This document shows positions 34,746 to 45,153 of a DNA stretch of 64,000 bases, one piece after another (within the stretch, counting starts at the first letter, position 1; each line of letters starts with the position of its first letter). Location of the stretch: contig CM063255.1 of NCBI GenBank assembly GCA_032158295.1, positions 4,245,501 to 4,309,500 on the forward strand. Reading direction: 5' to 3'. The stretch is from Pycnopodia helianthoides (Eukaryota; Echinodermata; Asteroidea; Forcipulatida; Asteriidae). The position numbers were made by a program, and so were the translations under genes. The notes below the pieces were generated by a model. The model searched no databases and had not been told where the DNA came from. It saw only the letters and a list, made by a program, of their open reading frames with translations.

Positions 34746-35059
34746 CTGAGCAAAAGAGTCACAAAATAGCGGTATACTTATTTTAAAATGTTGTCCTTTG
34801 TAAGTGTTGTTTGAAGCTTTGCATGGTGTTGAAATCAAGATGTAACTATAACTATAAATAGTAGTAAACTTGCAGGTACAACCATGTGTAAAATTGAGGT
34901 CAAGCCATCCCCTTCCCTCACCCTCCCCCCCCCCTTTTGTCTCCATAATCCCTGCTTACCCCCTGCTCTTTCTGAATGCTTGATGCTTTTCTCTCTCCAC
35001 TCTCTCTATTCATGTATTTCCACTCTTGGCACACTTGTATGCCTGTATGTGTGTGTTGT

Positions 35060-35400
35060 CTTGTCATTTAGCCTTCGAGGAAGACTCTGCTAGGGTCGAA
35101 ACGTCAGCCACTAACAAATTTGTTGCCTTTTTTATTTTAAAATTATCAAATTGTTGGGTATAAAGTTGTCGAAATAAGAGGTGAAACAATTTCCACACGG
35201 TGTGATACAACGAAACCTGTATGATCCTTCTGTACATTGGGGGTTAACTGCATTGGACGTTCCTGCCTTCTGTGTTGGTTTAACTTTTAAACTACTTGAA
35301 CAACAATAAATACATGACAAATCTTTGAAGACGATCAGAGCATACTGATCGAAACGTCGAGTTGTTAAACCACCGGTTCCTCTCAAAACCACCACAGCTC
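35060..35400 (+). repeat. Repeats with the GAAGAC..CGAAACGTC motif
   Basis: GAGGAAGACTCTGCTAGGGT followed by CGAAACGTCAG at 35072-35111, and TTGAAGACGATCAGAGCATA followed by CTGATCGAAACGTCGAG at 35322-35364, all within one receptor intron. The motif recurs at 23211, 41151, 41652 and 48467 on the other strand. Confidence 0.6.
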
Positions 35401-35701
35401 ATAATGAGAGCGTAATAATTACATGGTATCTCTGCAAACCTTACTTGATTGAATCTTCACCGTGCAAAGTTTCCAATATTATAAATCTATTAATTATCAA
35501 TTGTCAGCCAGTATTATTTCCTATGACTTATGACGAACAATTTGATCCATATCCTGTACGTCTTCGATCTATTTAGATTTACCTAAATAATTCCATTAGA
35601 GTACACGTAGACCTATACAGGTCCGTTTTTAGTTTGTTTCCCTGCATTAGAAAACGGACGGTCGCAAACGGACAATCTCAATAAAAAGAAATTGTATTCA
35701 C

Positions 35702-35950
35702 CTATTTTGACCGTTACGTTGAAAGCACACGTGCCGTTATTCCCTGCCGGGTCCCGGGCAGTGTACGTCACCCGGTGGGTACCGGCACCGAAGTGCTGTC
35801 CGGGCGTGTGAGTCGAAAGAGTCGGGCCGACAATATCGATGTTATCCGCCGGGAACGGTAGCTGCCAACTGACTGGTACCGTCGACTTGTTCCCGGTCAA
35901 GTAGGCAGTTTGATCCATGGGACACTCGAAAAACACTGGGGGCACTTTAT
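35702..35950 (-). CDS. aGPCR exon: HYR domain 4
   Basis: 249 nt, phase 1-1, acceptor TTTTTAG and donor GTGAAT. It encodes V-P-P-V-F-F-E-C-P, V-S-W-Q-L-P, then HTPGQHFGAGTHRVTYTARD and C-A-F-N-V-T-V-K-I-G. This is the best-conserved HYR of the four, with H-x-x-G-x-x-F-x-x-G-x-x-x-V-x-Y-x-A-x-D. It ends in phase 1, but the next exon I could identify (34637-34745) opens in phase 0. An exon of 3n+2 nt therefore probably lies between them. Confidence 0.92.
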
Positions 35951-36077
35951 CTAAAAAGGAGTGTGTGGCAGCAGAGATTATGATTATTTACAACAATAAA
36001 CCACCCAATGGGAGGCTTTTGAACGCTAGATGGCAGCAGACATACCAGGTGAAATTCCATTGTTTACGTAGTTCTAT

Positions 36078-36214
36078 GCCGTGTCCGAATTAGCGGCTAC
36101 AGCTACGGCCACGGCTAGATTTCCGCGTCATCATGCGTTGAAGTATAGGATGTCCTTAGCAACACCCATAGCAACAGTCGTAGCCCTAGCCGTAGCCGTC
36201 ATTTCGGATACGGC
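36078..36214. mobile_element. Short MITE with CCGTGTCCGAATTAGCGGC ends
   Basis: CCGTGTCCGAATTAGCGGCTA at the left is roughly mirrored by CGTAGCCGTCATTTCGGATA at the right. The centre has TTAGCAACACCCATAGCAAC. A related copy lies at 40007-40132, and an end fragment at 39613-39655. Confidence 0.7.
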
Positions 36215-36867
36215 CTAAGCATGCGAGAACGCTAGATTTACCTGGTCAGTCTGCTGCCACCTAGCGTACTAAAATTCCCCCATTCCAAGCTATTGTTTAT
36301 TATCCAACAAATATATTGATCCATGTTCAAATGAGAACTTTCAGAAAATTGTCGGTCTTCAGTTGATAAATAAATCAAACTTATTCAGATCTTATTCAGC
36401 CCTGCAAATATTAAACAAACTTAAACATTTCTCCGCTGATTTTATTAATTTTTACGGTGACCTCTCGTAATTGACCCATTGATGTGAAATAGCCATATTC
36501 TAAATTCACTCTTATCAGCAGAGCGTCTTGGTTTTATGAGGCAATTTTGTTCTGGTGATAATGTAGGGAACCCAAGTGCGCCCTCTGTGTTCAAGATTTT
36601 GTGATTTACATATTTCTATAAGAAAGTAAAGTTGTAGTATACGAGCCTTGTACCCGCTTTCTTTTTTCTGAGCATGAAGGAGCACACTTTTCTTAGCTTA
36701 GTATTTTTCTCTAATCTCAAGGTGGGAAATGGCTCTTGCCACGCCTCCTAACATTTACTATTTCGGGGAGATAAGCTTAGCATCCTGGTGGCTTTTTAGT
36801 AAGTCATTTTGTTTGGTAGAAACACTTTTAGGGGCATCGACTCCGTAGTTGTAAATGTGTGAGTTAC

Positions 36868-37180
36868 CTAGTAGTAGACGACCAGCCCGTAGGTCCCGTG
36901 ACCAAATTCTGGGAACAAAGGTTTGAAAGTGTTTGTGTGTTCCCTGATGAGTACCGAACACTTTTGACTTGGGCTGCCCCCTTAAAAATGTCCGGCATGC
37001 CCGGGAGGGGTCAATACAGGTCAAACAGGGGTCAAAATTCAAATATATTCCAATTGTGTCGATTTGCATATCAAATTGCTCGTCCAGTCATGAGTATTCA
37101 CCAGGGAACACAAAAACACTTTCAAACCTTTGTTCCTAGAATTTGGTCATGGGGCGTACAGGTTGGTCTCCTACTATAGT
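36868..37180. mobile_element. MITE with about 85-bp terminal inverted repeats
   Basis: GTGACCAAATTCTGGGAACA at 36898 is mirrored by GTTCCTAGAATTTGGTCAT near 37131, and the pairing extends to the ends (CTAGTAGTAGACGACCAG against TGGTCTCCTACTATAG). The arms are about 85 bp and the interior about 135 bp. It lies in the HYR 3 to HYR 4 intron. Confidence 0.8.
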
Positions 37181-37389
37181 GTATGTAGGCAACCACGTCT
37201 TGACCTGTGGCACTCACCAATGTCTAATGATTTGTGTTGTGTTAAATTGGTGATTGTGCTGTGCACCCTTGTATCACATGAATTGCCACTCTCTGGTATT
37301 AAATCGTAGAATAATTAAAAGTGATATTGTAGACGTCCCTTGGTGGATTCAGTTATCACACGAAATGATGTAAAAATGACATCACCTAC

Positions 37390-37635
37390 CGTGAACAGTG
37401 ACCCTGAAGACGCAGCGGTTTTCATTGTTCGATGAGTCCTTGGCAACATACGACACATCCGTCTCGCCGTTCTCGAAGAAGTCCCCAGGCATGTGCGAGG
37501 GTTTCAGACTAAACCACCCCGTGTTGTCTGTGATGTTCGGTTCGGACCAGAACACCTGAGCTGAGGTCATATTCATGTCAACGATGCTGGCCGAAGGGGA
37601 TCTTGGACAGTTGCGTATGGTCGGTGCTTCTCCAT
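37390..37635 (-). CDS. aGPCR exon: HYR domain 3
   Basis: 246 nt, phase 1-1, acceptor ATTCAG and donor GTAGGT. It encodes P-T-I-R-N-C-P at the start, V-F-W-S-E-P-N-I-T-D-N in the first half, then HMPGDFFENGETDVSYVAKD and R-C-V-F-R-V-T-V-H-G. This is a canonical HYR domain of about 80 residues. It has one N-x-T sequon (N-I-T) and a second candidate (N-M-T). Confidence 0.92.
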
Positions 37636-37800
37636 CTGAATTGAAAGTTCGGGTAATTTGTTGTGTTACCTCTTCTGCCATATTGGTTGCATTGGGAAAG
37701 GTTTATGCAGTTCCATTGCCTTTCCCTGTATGGTGTTCCATACAACCTCTGTCGTGGTTGTGGACTGCTACTGTTTGAATGGTGTAAAGGCCCCGTCGGC

Positions 37801-37912
37801 AAATTTATGTTCTGCAGCACACGCTGGCTACGGAGTCAACAGTTAAGGGATAGGGAAGAACAGCCTATCCCTTAACTGTTGACTCCATAGCCGACGTGTG
37901 CTGCAGAAGAAC
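37801..37912. mobile_element. Foldback element, copy 1
   Basis: TTCTGCAGCACACGCTGGCT through GTTAAGGGATAGG is mirrored by CCTATCCCTTAACTGTTGAC to GTGTGCTGCAGAA, leaving only about 9 bp unpaired in the middle. The same arms are seen at 44094-44235. Confidence 0.85.
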
Positions 37913-37924
37913 AAAAAATCGCGC

Positions 37925-38335
37925 CCCGTCGTAGATGTGAGTTGGTCCGTGGTATTTTGTGGATTGCTCCGTCGGAGGTGTGAGTTGTGCGCAGTTGTGA
38001 TCTTAAGTTGGGCGTTGTGGTTGTGAGTTGGGCGTCGTGCTTGTGAATTGGATGTTTTGGTTGTGAATTGGGCGTCGTGTGGTCAGTGTCGTCCTTCGGA
38101 ATTGTCCGTCGAAGTTGTGGGATTGCTCCGTCGGATTGGTGAGATGCCCCCTCAGAGTTGTGAGTTGTAAGGTGTCCGTGTACTCACAACTACGACGGAC
38201 CAGCTCACAACTACGACGGACCAGCTCACAACTACGACGGACCAGCTCACAACTACGACGGACCAGCTCACAACTACGACGGACCAGCTCACAACTACGA
38301 CGGACCTTCAAACAACTACGACGAAGACCCCTCAA
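37925..38335 (+). repeat. 21-bp minisatellite with degenerate inverted copies on its left
   Basis: CTCACAACTACGACGGACCAG-type units (21 bp) start at 38183, 38204, 38225, 38246, 38267 and 38288, with a diverged seventh. From 37925 to 38170 the complementary motifs (TTGTGAGTTG, GGTCCGTGG, GCTCCGTCGG) recur irregularly, so the region could fold into a long imperfect hairpin. It is intronic in the receptor gene. Confidence 0.9.
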
Positions 38336-38508
38336 CACCAATTAATGTTGTCTACTTAGTTGATAATGTTGTTCGGGAAGGTTTCAAGAGACATTTGCAA
38401 CAGAAATCATGTCTGGTGCAACTTTTGTCTAGGCCAACCCATTATTTTGCACAGATTGACCGGACTAAAAACCACGAGGAAGGTTTAAAAACAAAGTGCA
38501 CATCTCAC

Positions 38509-38760
38509 CTATAATGGAAATAGTAAAATTGCAGAAATTTTTGTTCCCCGAACCATCTGTCGCCACGTAGAATGCCTCTGTTTGTCCGACCTTGAATTTG
38601 ACCCCCGATTTGACATTGCCCTCCGAGATCGAAACGATGAGCGAGTTGTCGTAAGCACTCACGGGCGGCCAGGTGACCGTCGTGGTATCCACACCCTGGT
38701 CCGCGCTTTCGGTGATGTCATCCGGGCATCGGCCTGGTATGAACCTTGGTACCTCCGTAT
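38509..38760 (-). CDS. aGPCR exon: HYR domain 2
   Basis: 252 nt, phase 1-1, acceptor CTTAG and donor GTGAGA. After a short linker (TEVPRFIPGR) the domain runs CPDDITESADQGVDTTTVTW to a C-x-F-x-I-x-I-I-G ending, with VKFKVGQTEAFYVATDGSGN between. The two HYR cysteines and the V-x-W and Y-x-A-x-D-x-S-G-N motifs are present. The intron downstream of it holds a 21-bp minisatellite and a foldback element. Confidence 0.92.
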
Positions 38761-39047
38761 CTAAGCAAGAAAGAACACAAAATCCCGTTGATCATACCGT
38801 GGTCGTCTGTGTCGGGTACCCTATATATACACATAAGAACAGTAGCAGTTGCAATACCATGATCGGGAAAGTGACCAGACTATTTGTGTCCCCCAGCCTC
38901 GGTTTGGGTTGTACTGAGTCGAATGGAAGAACAAATAAAGATGGCCGCACCGTGATAAAGGTCGATTGGGTAAACAAACAACACAGGAGTTATTCAAATT
39001 CGCGACAGTGTCATTCTGCATCATTAAAAAAAAACTATTTTACCCAC

Positions 39048-39195
39048 CGATAACTGTCACAGTAAAGCTGCATCTCTCAACCTCGTTACCATTCCTGCTC
39101 ACGGTGTAAACAACCTCTGTCTCTTCAATGGGGAATCTATCCCCTGGCTCGTGTGTTGCGTTATACGAAAATGTCGAGTCTGCTTCAATGGCCTT
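39048..39195 (-). CDS. aGPCR exon: second half of HYR domain 1
   Basis: 148 nt, phase 0-1, acceptor TTTACAG and donor GTGGGT. It reads K-A-I-E-A-D, then THEPGDRFPIEETEVVYTV, then ERCSFTVTVIG. The G-D-x-F-x-x-G/E-x-T-x-V-x-Y and C-x-F-x-V-x-V blocks are the second half of an HYR domain. The partner cysteine is in C-P-E-N on the preceding exon. Confidence 0.88.
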
Positions 39196-39489
39196 CTGTA
39201 AATAAAGTTGAAGTATATAGAAGAAAAAACATTGTTGTGAGAGTCTGTCAGATGACTTTCGAGGGTGCCAAGCCAACCTCGTCCCCATGGTTTACTTTAT
39301 TTCCAACCATGTTTACAATAGTAAACCCTGGGAGGGAAACTCCTTACTTGTTCCGTGATTGGACAAAACCAAATGTGAACCTTTGTCAAAACAGCCGGCC
39401 GGCAACCTATGTCAAACAGGCTATTAAATCTGGTACCGGACCACAAGACCATGACGAAGATGTGAATTTCAAAAAGCAGCCAGACTAAT

Positions 39490-39530
39490 CTAATTTGCAT
39501 ACGTATCCAAAATGTTTGGATATGCAAATG
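39490..39530. repeat. Short inverted repeat TTTGCAT..TATCCA / TGGATATGCAAA
   Basis: TTTGCATACGTATCCAAAA is followed by TGTTTGGATATGCAAA. TTTGCAT is also the complement of the octamer ATGCAAA, but there is no evidence that it is regulatory. Confidence 0.6.
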
Positions 39531-40154
39531 ATCCAATACCAGGGTGAGAGAGCTGTCAACCTCGTACTGCTCGACACACCCTGGAGACAGGTTGGTGCCA
39601 AGTGGCATTAGACTGAGGGCGTGTCCGAAGCTGCGGCTGTGGCTATAGCCTGAAACATCTGACGTCACACTTCGAGGCTCGTGGATAACGCCAGAGACCA
39701 GCTTTTCCGGATGTTGCCAGATGTACCTTTGACCTTGCGTTCATTTCACGCTGAGATTCGCAGTCACTTCACACAAAAGTCATACATGTACACACATATT
39801 ACATAGTGAATGAAACAACATTGCATGATGTACAAACATTATGCACACGCTGCATGCAGACGATCGAAAGTGCAAGCTGACAAATTACATCACCTCGGAC
39901 CAATCATAGCACAGATGTGGAAAGCTTACGTCACTGCACGATTAACCAATGAAATCGTTGTATCCAATGAAATCATTTTGGGCCTGTATTTAAAGACAGT
40001 GGACCAGTCTACTGTGGCTACGGCTATGGCTGGATCTCCACGTCATTATGCGTTGAAGCATGGGACGTCCTTAGCAACACCCTTAGCGACAGTCGTAGCC
40101 ATTGCAGTCGCCGCCAATTCGGATAGGGAACCGACCCACAGACGGTCGAGTTGT

Positions 40155-40514
40155 TAAAGGCACTGGACACTATTGGTATTTACTCCAAATAATTGTTAGC
40201 ATAAAAACTTACTTGGTAACGAGCAATGGAGAGCTGTTGATAGTACAAAACATTGTGAGAAACGGCTCCCTCTGAAGTAACGTAGTTTTTGAGAAAGAAG
40301 TAATTTCTCAGTAAAATATTTGAATTGATTTTGAGACCTCACGCGTGAGGTCTCGAAATCAAGCGTCTGAAAGCACACAACTTCGTGTGACAAGGGTGTT
40401 TTTTCTTCCATTATTATCTCGTAACTTCGACCTCCAATTGAGTTCAAATTTTCACAGGTTTGTTATTTGTGCATATGTCTTTGACAATTACCAAAGGTGT
40501 CCAGTGTCTTTAAT
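40155..40514 (-). mobile_element. MITE family B, complete copy
   Basis: TTAAAGGCACTGGACACTAT at the left and AAGGTGTCCAGTGTCTTTAA at the right. The centre GACCTCACGCGTGAGGTC is a perfect 18-bp palindrome. It lies inside the intron that splits HYR domain 1. Confidence 0.92.
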
Positions 40515-40876
40515 GCCTTGTCAAGGCCATTCCACATCCGTGACCCCCGAACTCGGAGTGTTCTGATAGCGAATGATGTGCATGTGAAAGGAATGTAAAG
40601 CTTAAACACTTGGTGATTTGGCATCAGAATAAACTCACACACTTGCACCATCGTACTGTTTCCGACAGTACCTTTCCATAATTAGCAAGTAAGTTTTATG
40701 TGGGTGAACGTAATCCCTTTCAAAAGGTTTGAAACATCAAACCCTTAAACTCAATAAAACCAATCATAACCCGTCAAGCTATCTGTCGAAGACAATGACT
40801 GGTCTCAGCCAGGACTGGCTATTTGCCTAGGATTTGTTCACAACCCCCCTCGGGAACACTTACAGGGATGTCATTG

Positions 40877-41850
40877 GTGGAATTTGTTGTAGTCGAAGCA
40901 TCAACCTATTGCATTTCTGGGGCTATGGTCTCAATAGGGAACTTTGCACTGTTGAAACTTGTTAACGAATTTGGGGGCGTAGTAAACAAAAGTTGCTCAA
41001 AGCATGTAAAAGTACCTTGGCATCGTCGAGTGTTTTAACAGAATGAGTACTCATTGTTTGAAGCTTTGAATGGTGTGGTAAAGTAACTTGCGGGTACATC
41101 CATGTGTAAATCTCTTTTGTGAGAGTGGTGGCTGTGAAAAGAGCCGGTGTGGTCTCGACGTTTCGAACAGTGTACTCTGGTCATCTTCAGAATGAGCACT
41201 GCACCCCCATGGACGTCCTAAACTACTGAAATATATTACGACCATTCAGAAGGGAGAAGCTTATTCGTGAACATCCCCATTTGAATATTTGAATATAAGT
41301 ATATTGTCCTATAATATCTCTATGGAATTTGTTGTAGTCAAAGCATCAATCTAAAGTAATTTCCATTTTCCACGCTTTTTTTTGGGGGGGGGGCTAGGTC
41401 TCAATAGGGAACTTTGCCACTCTTGAAACTTTTTTAACGAATTATTTCGGGGCGTAGTAAACAAAAGTTGTTTACAAACAGACTGCTTCAAGCATGTAAA
41501 AGTATATTGGCGTCGTCGAGTGTTTTAACAGAATGAGTACTTATTGTTTGAAGCTTTGCATGGTGTGGAAAAATGGGAAGGAACTATTTAAACTTGCGGG
41601 TACAAATGTATCTCTTTTGTGAGAGTGGTGGCTCTGAAAAAGAGCCGGCGTGGTCTCGACGTTTCGAACAGTGTACTCTGGTCATCTTCAGAATGAGTAC
41701 TGCACCCATGGGCGTCCTAAACTACTGAAATATATTACGACCATTCAGAAGGGAGAATCTTATTAATCTACTTGTTCATGAACAGCCCGATTTGAATGAT
41801 GAAAGTATCTTGTCCTATCTCAATAGTAATATCTCAACAATGATTAGGAA
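40877..41850. repeat. Two tandem copies of a 445-530-bp repeat
   Basis: GGAATTTGTTGTAGTCRAAG starts at 40879 and again at 41324. Both copies then share AGGGAACTTTGC, GAGTGTTTTAACAGAATGAG, AGCTTTG.ATGGTGTGG, GAGAGTGGTGGCT and the GGTCTCGACGTTTCGAACAG motif (41151 and 41652) to CTACTGAAATATATTACGA. The second copy has small insertions. Confidence 0.88.
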
Positions 41851-41876
41851 AAAAAAACTATTTTTAGAATGCTTAC

Positions 41877-41998
41877 CTGTGCCTCCGATATAGGTTCAGT
41901 CCAAATCACCGCTGCGTCTGGACTACCAGGTTCTGTCTCCTGTACAATATTCTCAGGGCAGAGTAGACCGTTTTCAAAACTTGCACTAAATGATGCGT
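41877..41998 (-). CDS. aGPCR exon: first half of HYR domain 1
   Basis: 122 nt, phase 1-0, donor GTAAGC. It encodes F-E-N-G-L-L followed by CPENIVQETEPGSPDAAVIW and T-E-P-I-S-E-A-Q. C-P-x-x-I, then V-x-W-x-x-P, is the first strand pair of the HYR (hyalin repeat) fold. The domain is completed by 39048-39195, some 2.7 kb away, with matching phase 0. The other three HYR domains each sit on a single phase 1-1 exon, so this one carries an extra intron. The acceptor (before A-C-G-C-A) has a weak pyrimidine tract but is the only one that keeps phase. Confidence 0.8.
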
Positions 41999-42462
41999 CT
42001 GTTTTGGGAGGCAAATTGTTTGTTTTAGCTCTTTATTAGTTTAGGTTTTTCGTCTTTAGTGTTGTGTTTTATTCGGGCTTCGGTTTATTATAATATATTG
42101 TTTTATTGTTTTATATGATGTATTTTTTAATAATGCTTTATTGTTCCAGTTCATCTGGTCAGTGTTTCCTCTTTGTTTGACTCTTTTGGTGTTTGGGTGG
42201 GGGTTTTTTTCAGTTTCGTTGGCTTATATTTATATATATTTCTTTTTCTCCTTCTTTCTTTTACTTGCCATTTTGTTTTCCGTTTTACTTTAATTTTCGA
42301 TTTCTGCGCATTTTTTATGTTCAATTATTATTGTTTAAAATTATAGCAGGGTCTGGGAGGGCACATTTTTGTTTCTTTTTTTATGACAGTATTATTATTA
42401 TTATAATTTTTTTATTATTATTATTTTTTTACTGCCCATCCCTGGACGGCCTCTACTCGTAA

Positions 42463-43003
42463 TGCGCCGTATTTTTGACCGCGTGAGGGCGCTATCAAAA
42501 ATATTTGTATCACTTCCGGGGGTATAAGCGATTATCGTCTGCTCAGCTAGCTGTGTACAGTTTTAACATCGGCGTTCTGTCACTTCTGTGCGCGAGAGAG
42601 TTTAGTCAGTGCTTCTAAGGTGGGTTAATAACGGCTCCTTTAAAGGTCTTATTTTCCGTGATGGATATGATGTCTGGCAGTAAGGTGTTCTATTCTCTGT
42701 CCTGAGGAAGTATTTGAAGCAGTTTTTGTTCGCGGAGAACAGTTTGTAGGCCTTATTTGCTGTGAATGTGATTGTGTCCGGATTGGCGTGTGACCGGTTG
42801 TAAATTTAAAAACTTTCCTAGATGTAACAGTACACTACTACTACGGTTGTAGTCTCATCCAAGCACGGGTGCAAAATGAGACAAGAGAAGTGACAGAACG
42901 CCGATGTTAAAACTGTACACAGCTAGCTGAGCAGACGATAATCGCTAAAGTTATACCCCGGAAGTTTTTGAGAGCGCCCTCACGTGGTCAAAATTACGGA
43001 GCA
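42463..43003. mobile_element. Transposon-like element with about 120-bp terminal inverted repeats
   Basis: The left arm (42463-42588) begins AATGCGCCGTATTTTTGACC; the right arm (42887-43003) ends GGTCAAAATTACGGAGCATT. The stretch ACTGTACACAGCTAGCTGAG and its neighbours is perfectly mirrored. About 300 bp lie between the arms, including ATTGTGTCCGGATTGGCG. No transposase is present. It sits in the intron between the Ig and HYR exons. Confidence 0.88.
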
Positions 43004-43473
43004 TTGTATTGTCGAATGAATTAAAAATTGTAAAAATGAATAGGGCATAATGTGCTATGATGAAGAAGCATAAGCCCAAATGCTAGACGTATTTGCATTT
43101 GAATTAACTAATACTGTGTAACTTAAAGTTAGAGTCAAGGATATATGGGGTATAATTATTTTAAATTTCACCTTTTTATTGTTTTTATCAATGACTATTT
43201 GGTGCCTGATAAAGATAATTTCCTTCCTTTACTGTTTCAATAACTCCAGCTAAGAGTATTTAACAACTCCAGCGTCAAACACGGCATGTGAGAACCAGCT
43301 TCCTAAAAAAAAACATTTAGGAATATAATAATCCGAATTCGGAATGGTTGCCGCCCCCTTTCCATTGCCCCCAACGCCAGGAACCGTGCAATTCGTTCGT
43401 ACAACCAGGTTCCGGATATTCGAGAACCTCGGAATCCATGATCCGAATAGTAAAACGAAACAGCATTACTTAC

Positions 43474-43639
43474 CGACTCGAAACCTAATTGAGAGTGCAT
43501 TGACTGATGTGGAGCCCAATTTCGAGCATGTGAATTCACCGGAATCGCCGGCTTCTGCCGGACTCAGACGCAAAATGGAGTCCCTTCGTGTACGGTCAGT
43601 ATTTGAGTCGATGCGGTTTAGTACTCTTGCATTATCAAC
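43474..43639 (-). CDS. aGPCR exon: second half of the Ig-like domain
   Basis: 166 nt, phase 0-1, acceptor TTTTCAG and donor GTAAGT. It begins VDNARVLNRIDSN and contains LRLSPAEAGDSGEFTCSKLG, the Ig signature L-x-L-x-x-x-x-x-x-D-x-G-x-F-x-C with the second disulphide cysteine. It ends S-I-R-F-R-V, the final beta strand. Together with 44316-44491 it forms a complete I-set-like Ig domain of about 100 residues. Confidence 0.85.
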
Positions 43640-44093
43640 CTGAAAAGTAAAGGCATTTGAAACTGAATCTATTGTTTTGCTGTTATTCATACATTGTCTG
43701 ACTATTTGATTATTTCTGCCTATGAGTTTGCCATTGTGGCCTGCCACACCCGGGTGCTCCGAATGACCTTCAGAAGCGTCTGCTGGATGCAGAAAGTGAC
43801 CCTTGAACGACCTCTTTGATGACCTCGGAGTTGAAACTGATTCTAATCTTGTGTTGCTGTTATTCATGTCTTTCGGACTATTTGATTATTTCTGCCTGTG
43901 AGTTTCCACTTGGTGGCCTAGCCTCACTCTCGGCGAATGACCTTGCGACCGATGACCTCGATTAACGATTAAGCATTCTGCTTGGAATTTGCCCTAGTTA
44001 CGGTGAACCCGTGTGAACCGACCTGTGTGTTGGACTTTGATGACCTCCTTCAAGTTGACCAACAAGATGATGGTGTATAGTAAAGCTGTTCAC

Positions 44094-44235
44094 GTTTCCC
44101 GGACGCGATTTTTTTTTTCTGCAGCACTCTTCGTCAATACAGTCAACAGTTAAGAGATAAGCTGTTCTTCCCTATCCCTTAACTGTTGACTCCATAGCCG
44201 ACGTGTGCTGCAGAAAATAAATTTGCTTCCCGGAC
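44094..44235. mobile_element. Foldback element, copy 2 (longer ends)
   Basis: GTTTCCCGGACGCGATTTTT at the left and ATAAATTTGCTTCCCGGAC at the right extend beyond the TTCTGCAGCAC arms shared with 37801. The arm sequence GTTGACTCCATAGCCGACGT is identical in both copies. Confidence 0.85.
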
Positions 44236-44315
44236 AGCAACAGTTTTACAGAGAATACATCAATGCCCAAACATTGTCAGGCCCTAAAAACGTATAATGC
44301 ACTAGATCGTCTTAC

Positions 44316-44491
44316 GGTTATGTGGGGAGCTTCTAGCTGTGGGTTGCCCGTTCGTGGAGCTGACTTCCCTGTGAGACTGCATCTGACTTCGACGGTAGAA
44401 TTGGCGGCTGACGTGAAGACCAGCAGTTCACCATCGTGGGTTACCTGCTGGGAAACGCCCCCGACGACAAACAGCTTTCTAACAAAAGTGT
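44316..44491 (-). CDS. aGPCR exon: first half of an Ig-like domain
   Basis: 176 nt, phase 1-0, acceptor after a C-rich pyrimidine tract and donor GTAAGA. It encodes the N-terminal half of an Ig fold: T-F-V-R-K-L-F-V-V, then TSAANSTVEVRCSLTG with the first Ig cysteine, then a Pro-rich turn ending L-E-A-P-H-I-T. The second half, with the partner cysteine, is on the next exon (43474-43639), and the phases match. Ig domains split by a phase-0 intron are common. The frame reads on past the donor for only a short way. Confidence 0.78.
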
Positions 44492-45153
44492 CTGGGGGAG
44501 CAGAAAAAAGGAATGACTTCCGGTCAACTATATTTGATACAATCATACCTTAATTTGTACTGATTTGTAGTTAAATGGCGAAAGATTGAAATCGCATCAT
44601 TTCATCGGCCTTTTTCGAAAACACGGCTTGGGTGGGGCTTTGGCTGGGGCTCCGTCTGTTATTCGGATAACAAGAGCGCTGAAAAGGGACTTGTTAAGAG
44701 ACTTTCCATATTATTATGTATATTTATTTTATTTTTTTCTAAAGACAAATCTGCGATGGCCCTCCAGCCACGTGTCTTTCTCATGACAAACTATGTGCCA
44801 AATAAATGCCATGCTTGTATCACCAAAGGCACAATCCCACCTCTACCTGACGTATACTAGAGTTTTTTGCACAGTAAAAGTATGGCTACCAAACTGGGGG
44901 TACTATGTACCGACCCATGACCATTATTGCCCGCAATAAGGACTGTGAAGGGGGTAACCTACTCCTGTTTCAGCCCCAGGGAAGGTGGCAACGTGCCTCT
45001 GGTGTCAGTTGATTTGGGTCAACAGCCCAAATCAGTTAAGTGTAGCCCTCACCTTGAGTGGCCGTTCGACCTTGTGAGTTAGGCGATATCTCATTATAAA
45101 AAAATATTAAAAAATAAAAAAAATGATTCAACAAAATGAAATGTCCCACGTAC

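Noticed and set aside
41151..41196. Functional hammerhead ribozyme
   Set aside because: CTGAAGA and CGAAAC are present, but GTC follows GAAAC without a stem III loop and stem II pairs poorly. Kept only as a motif observation.
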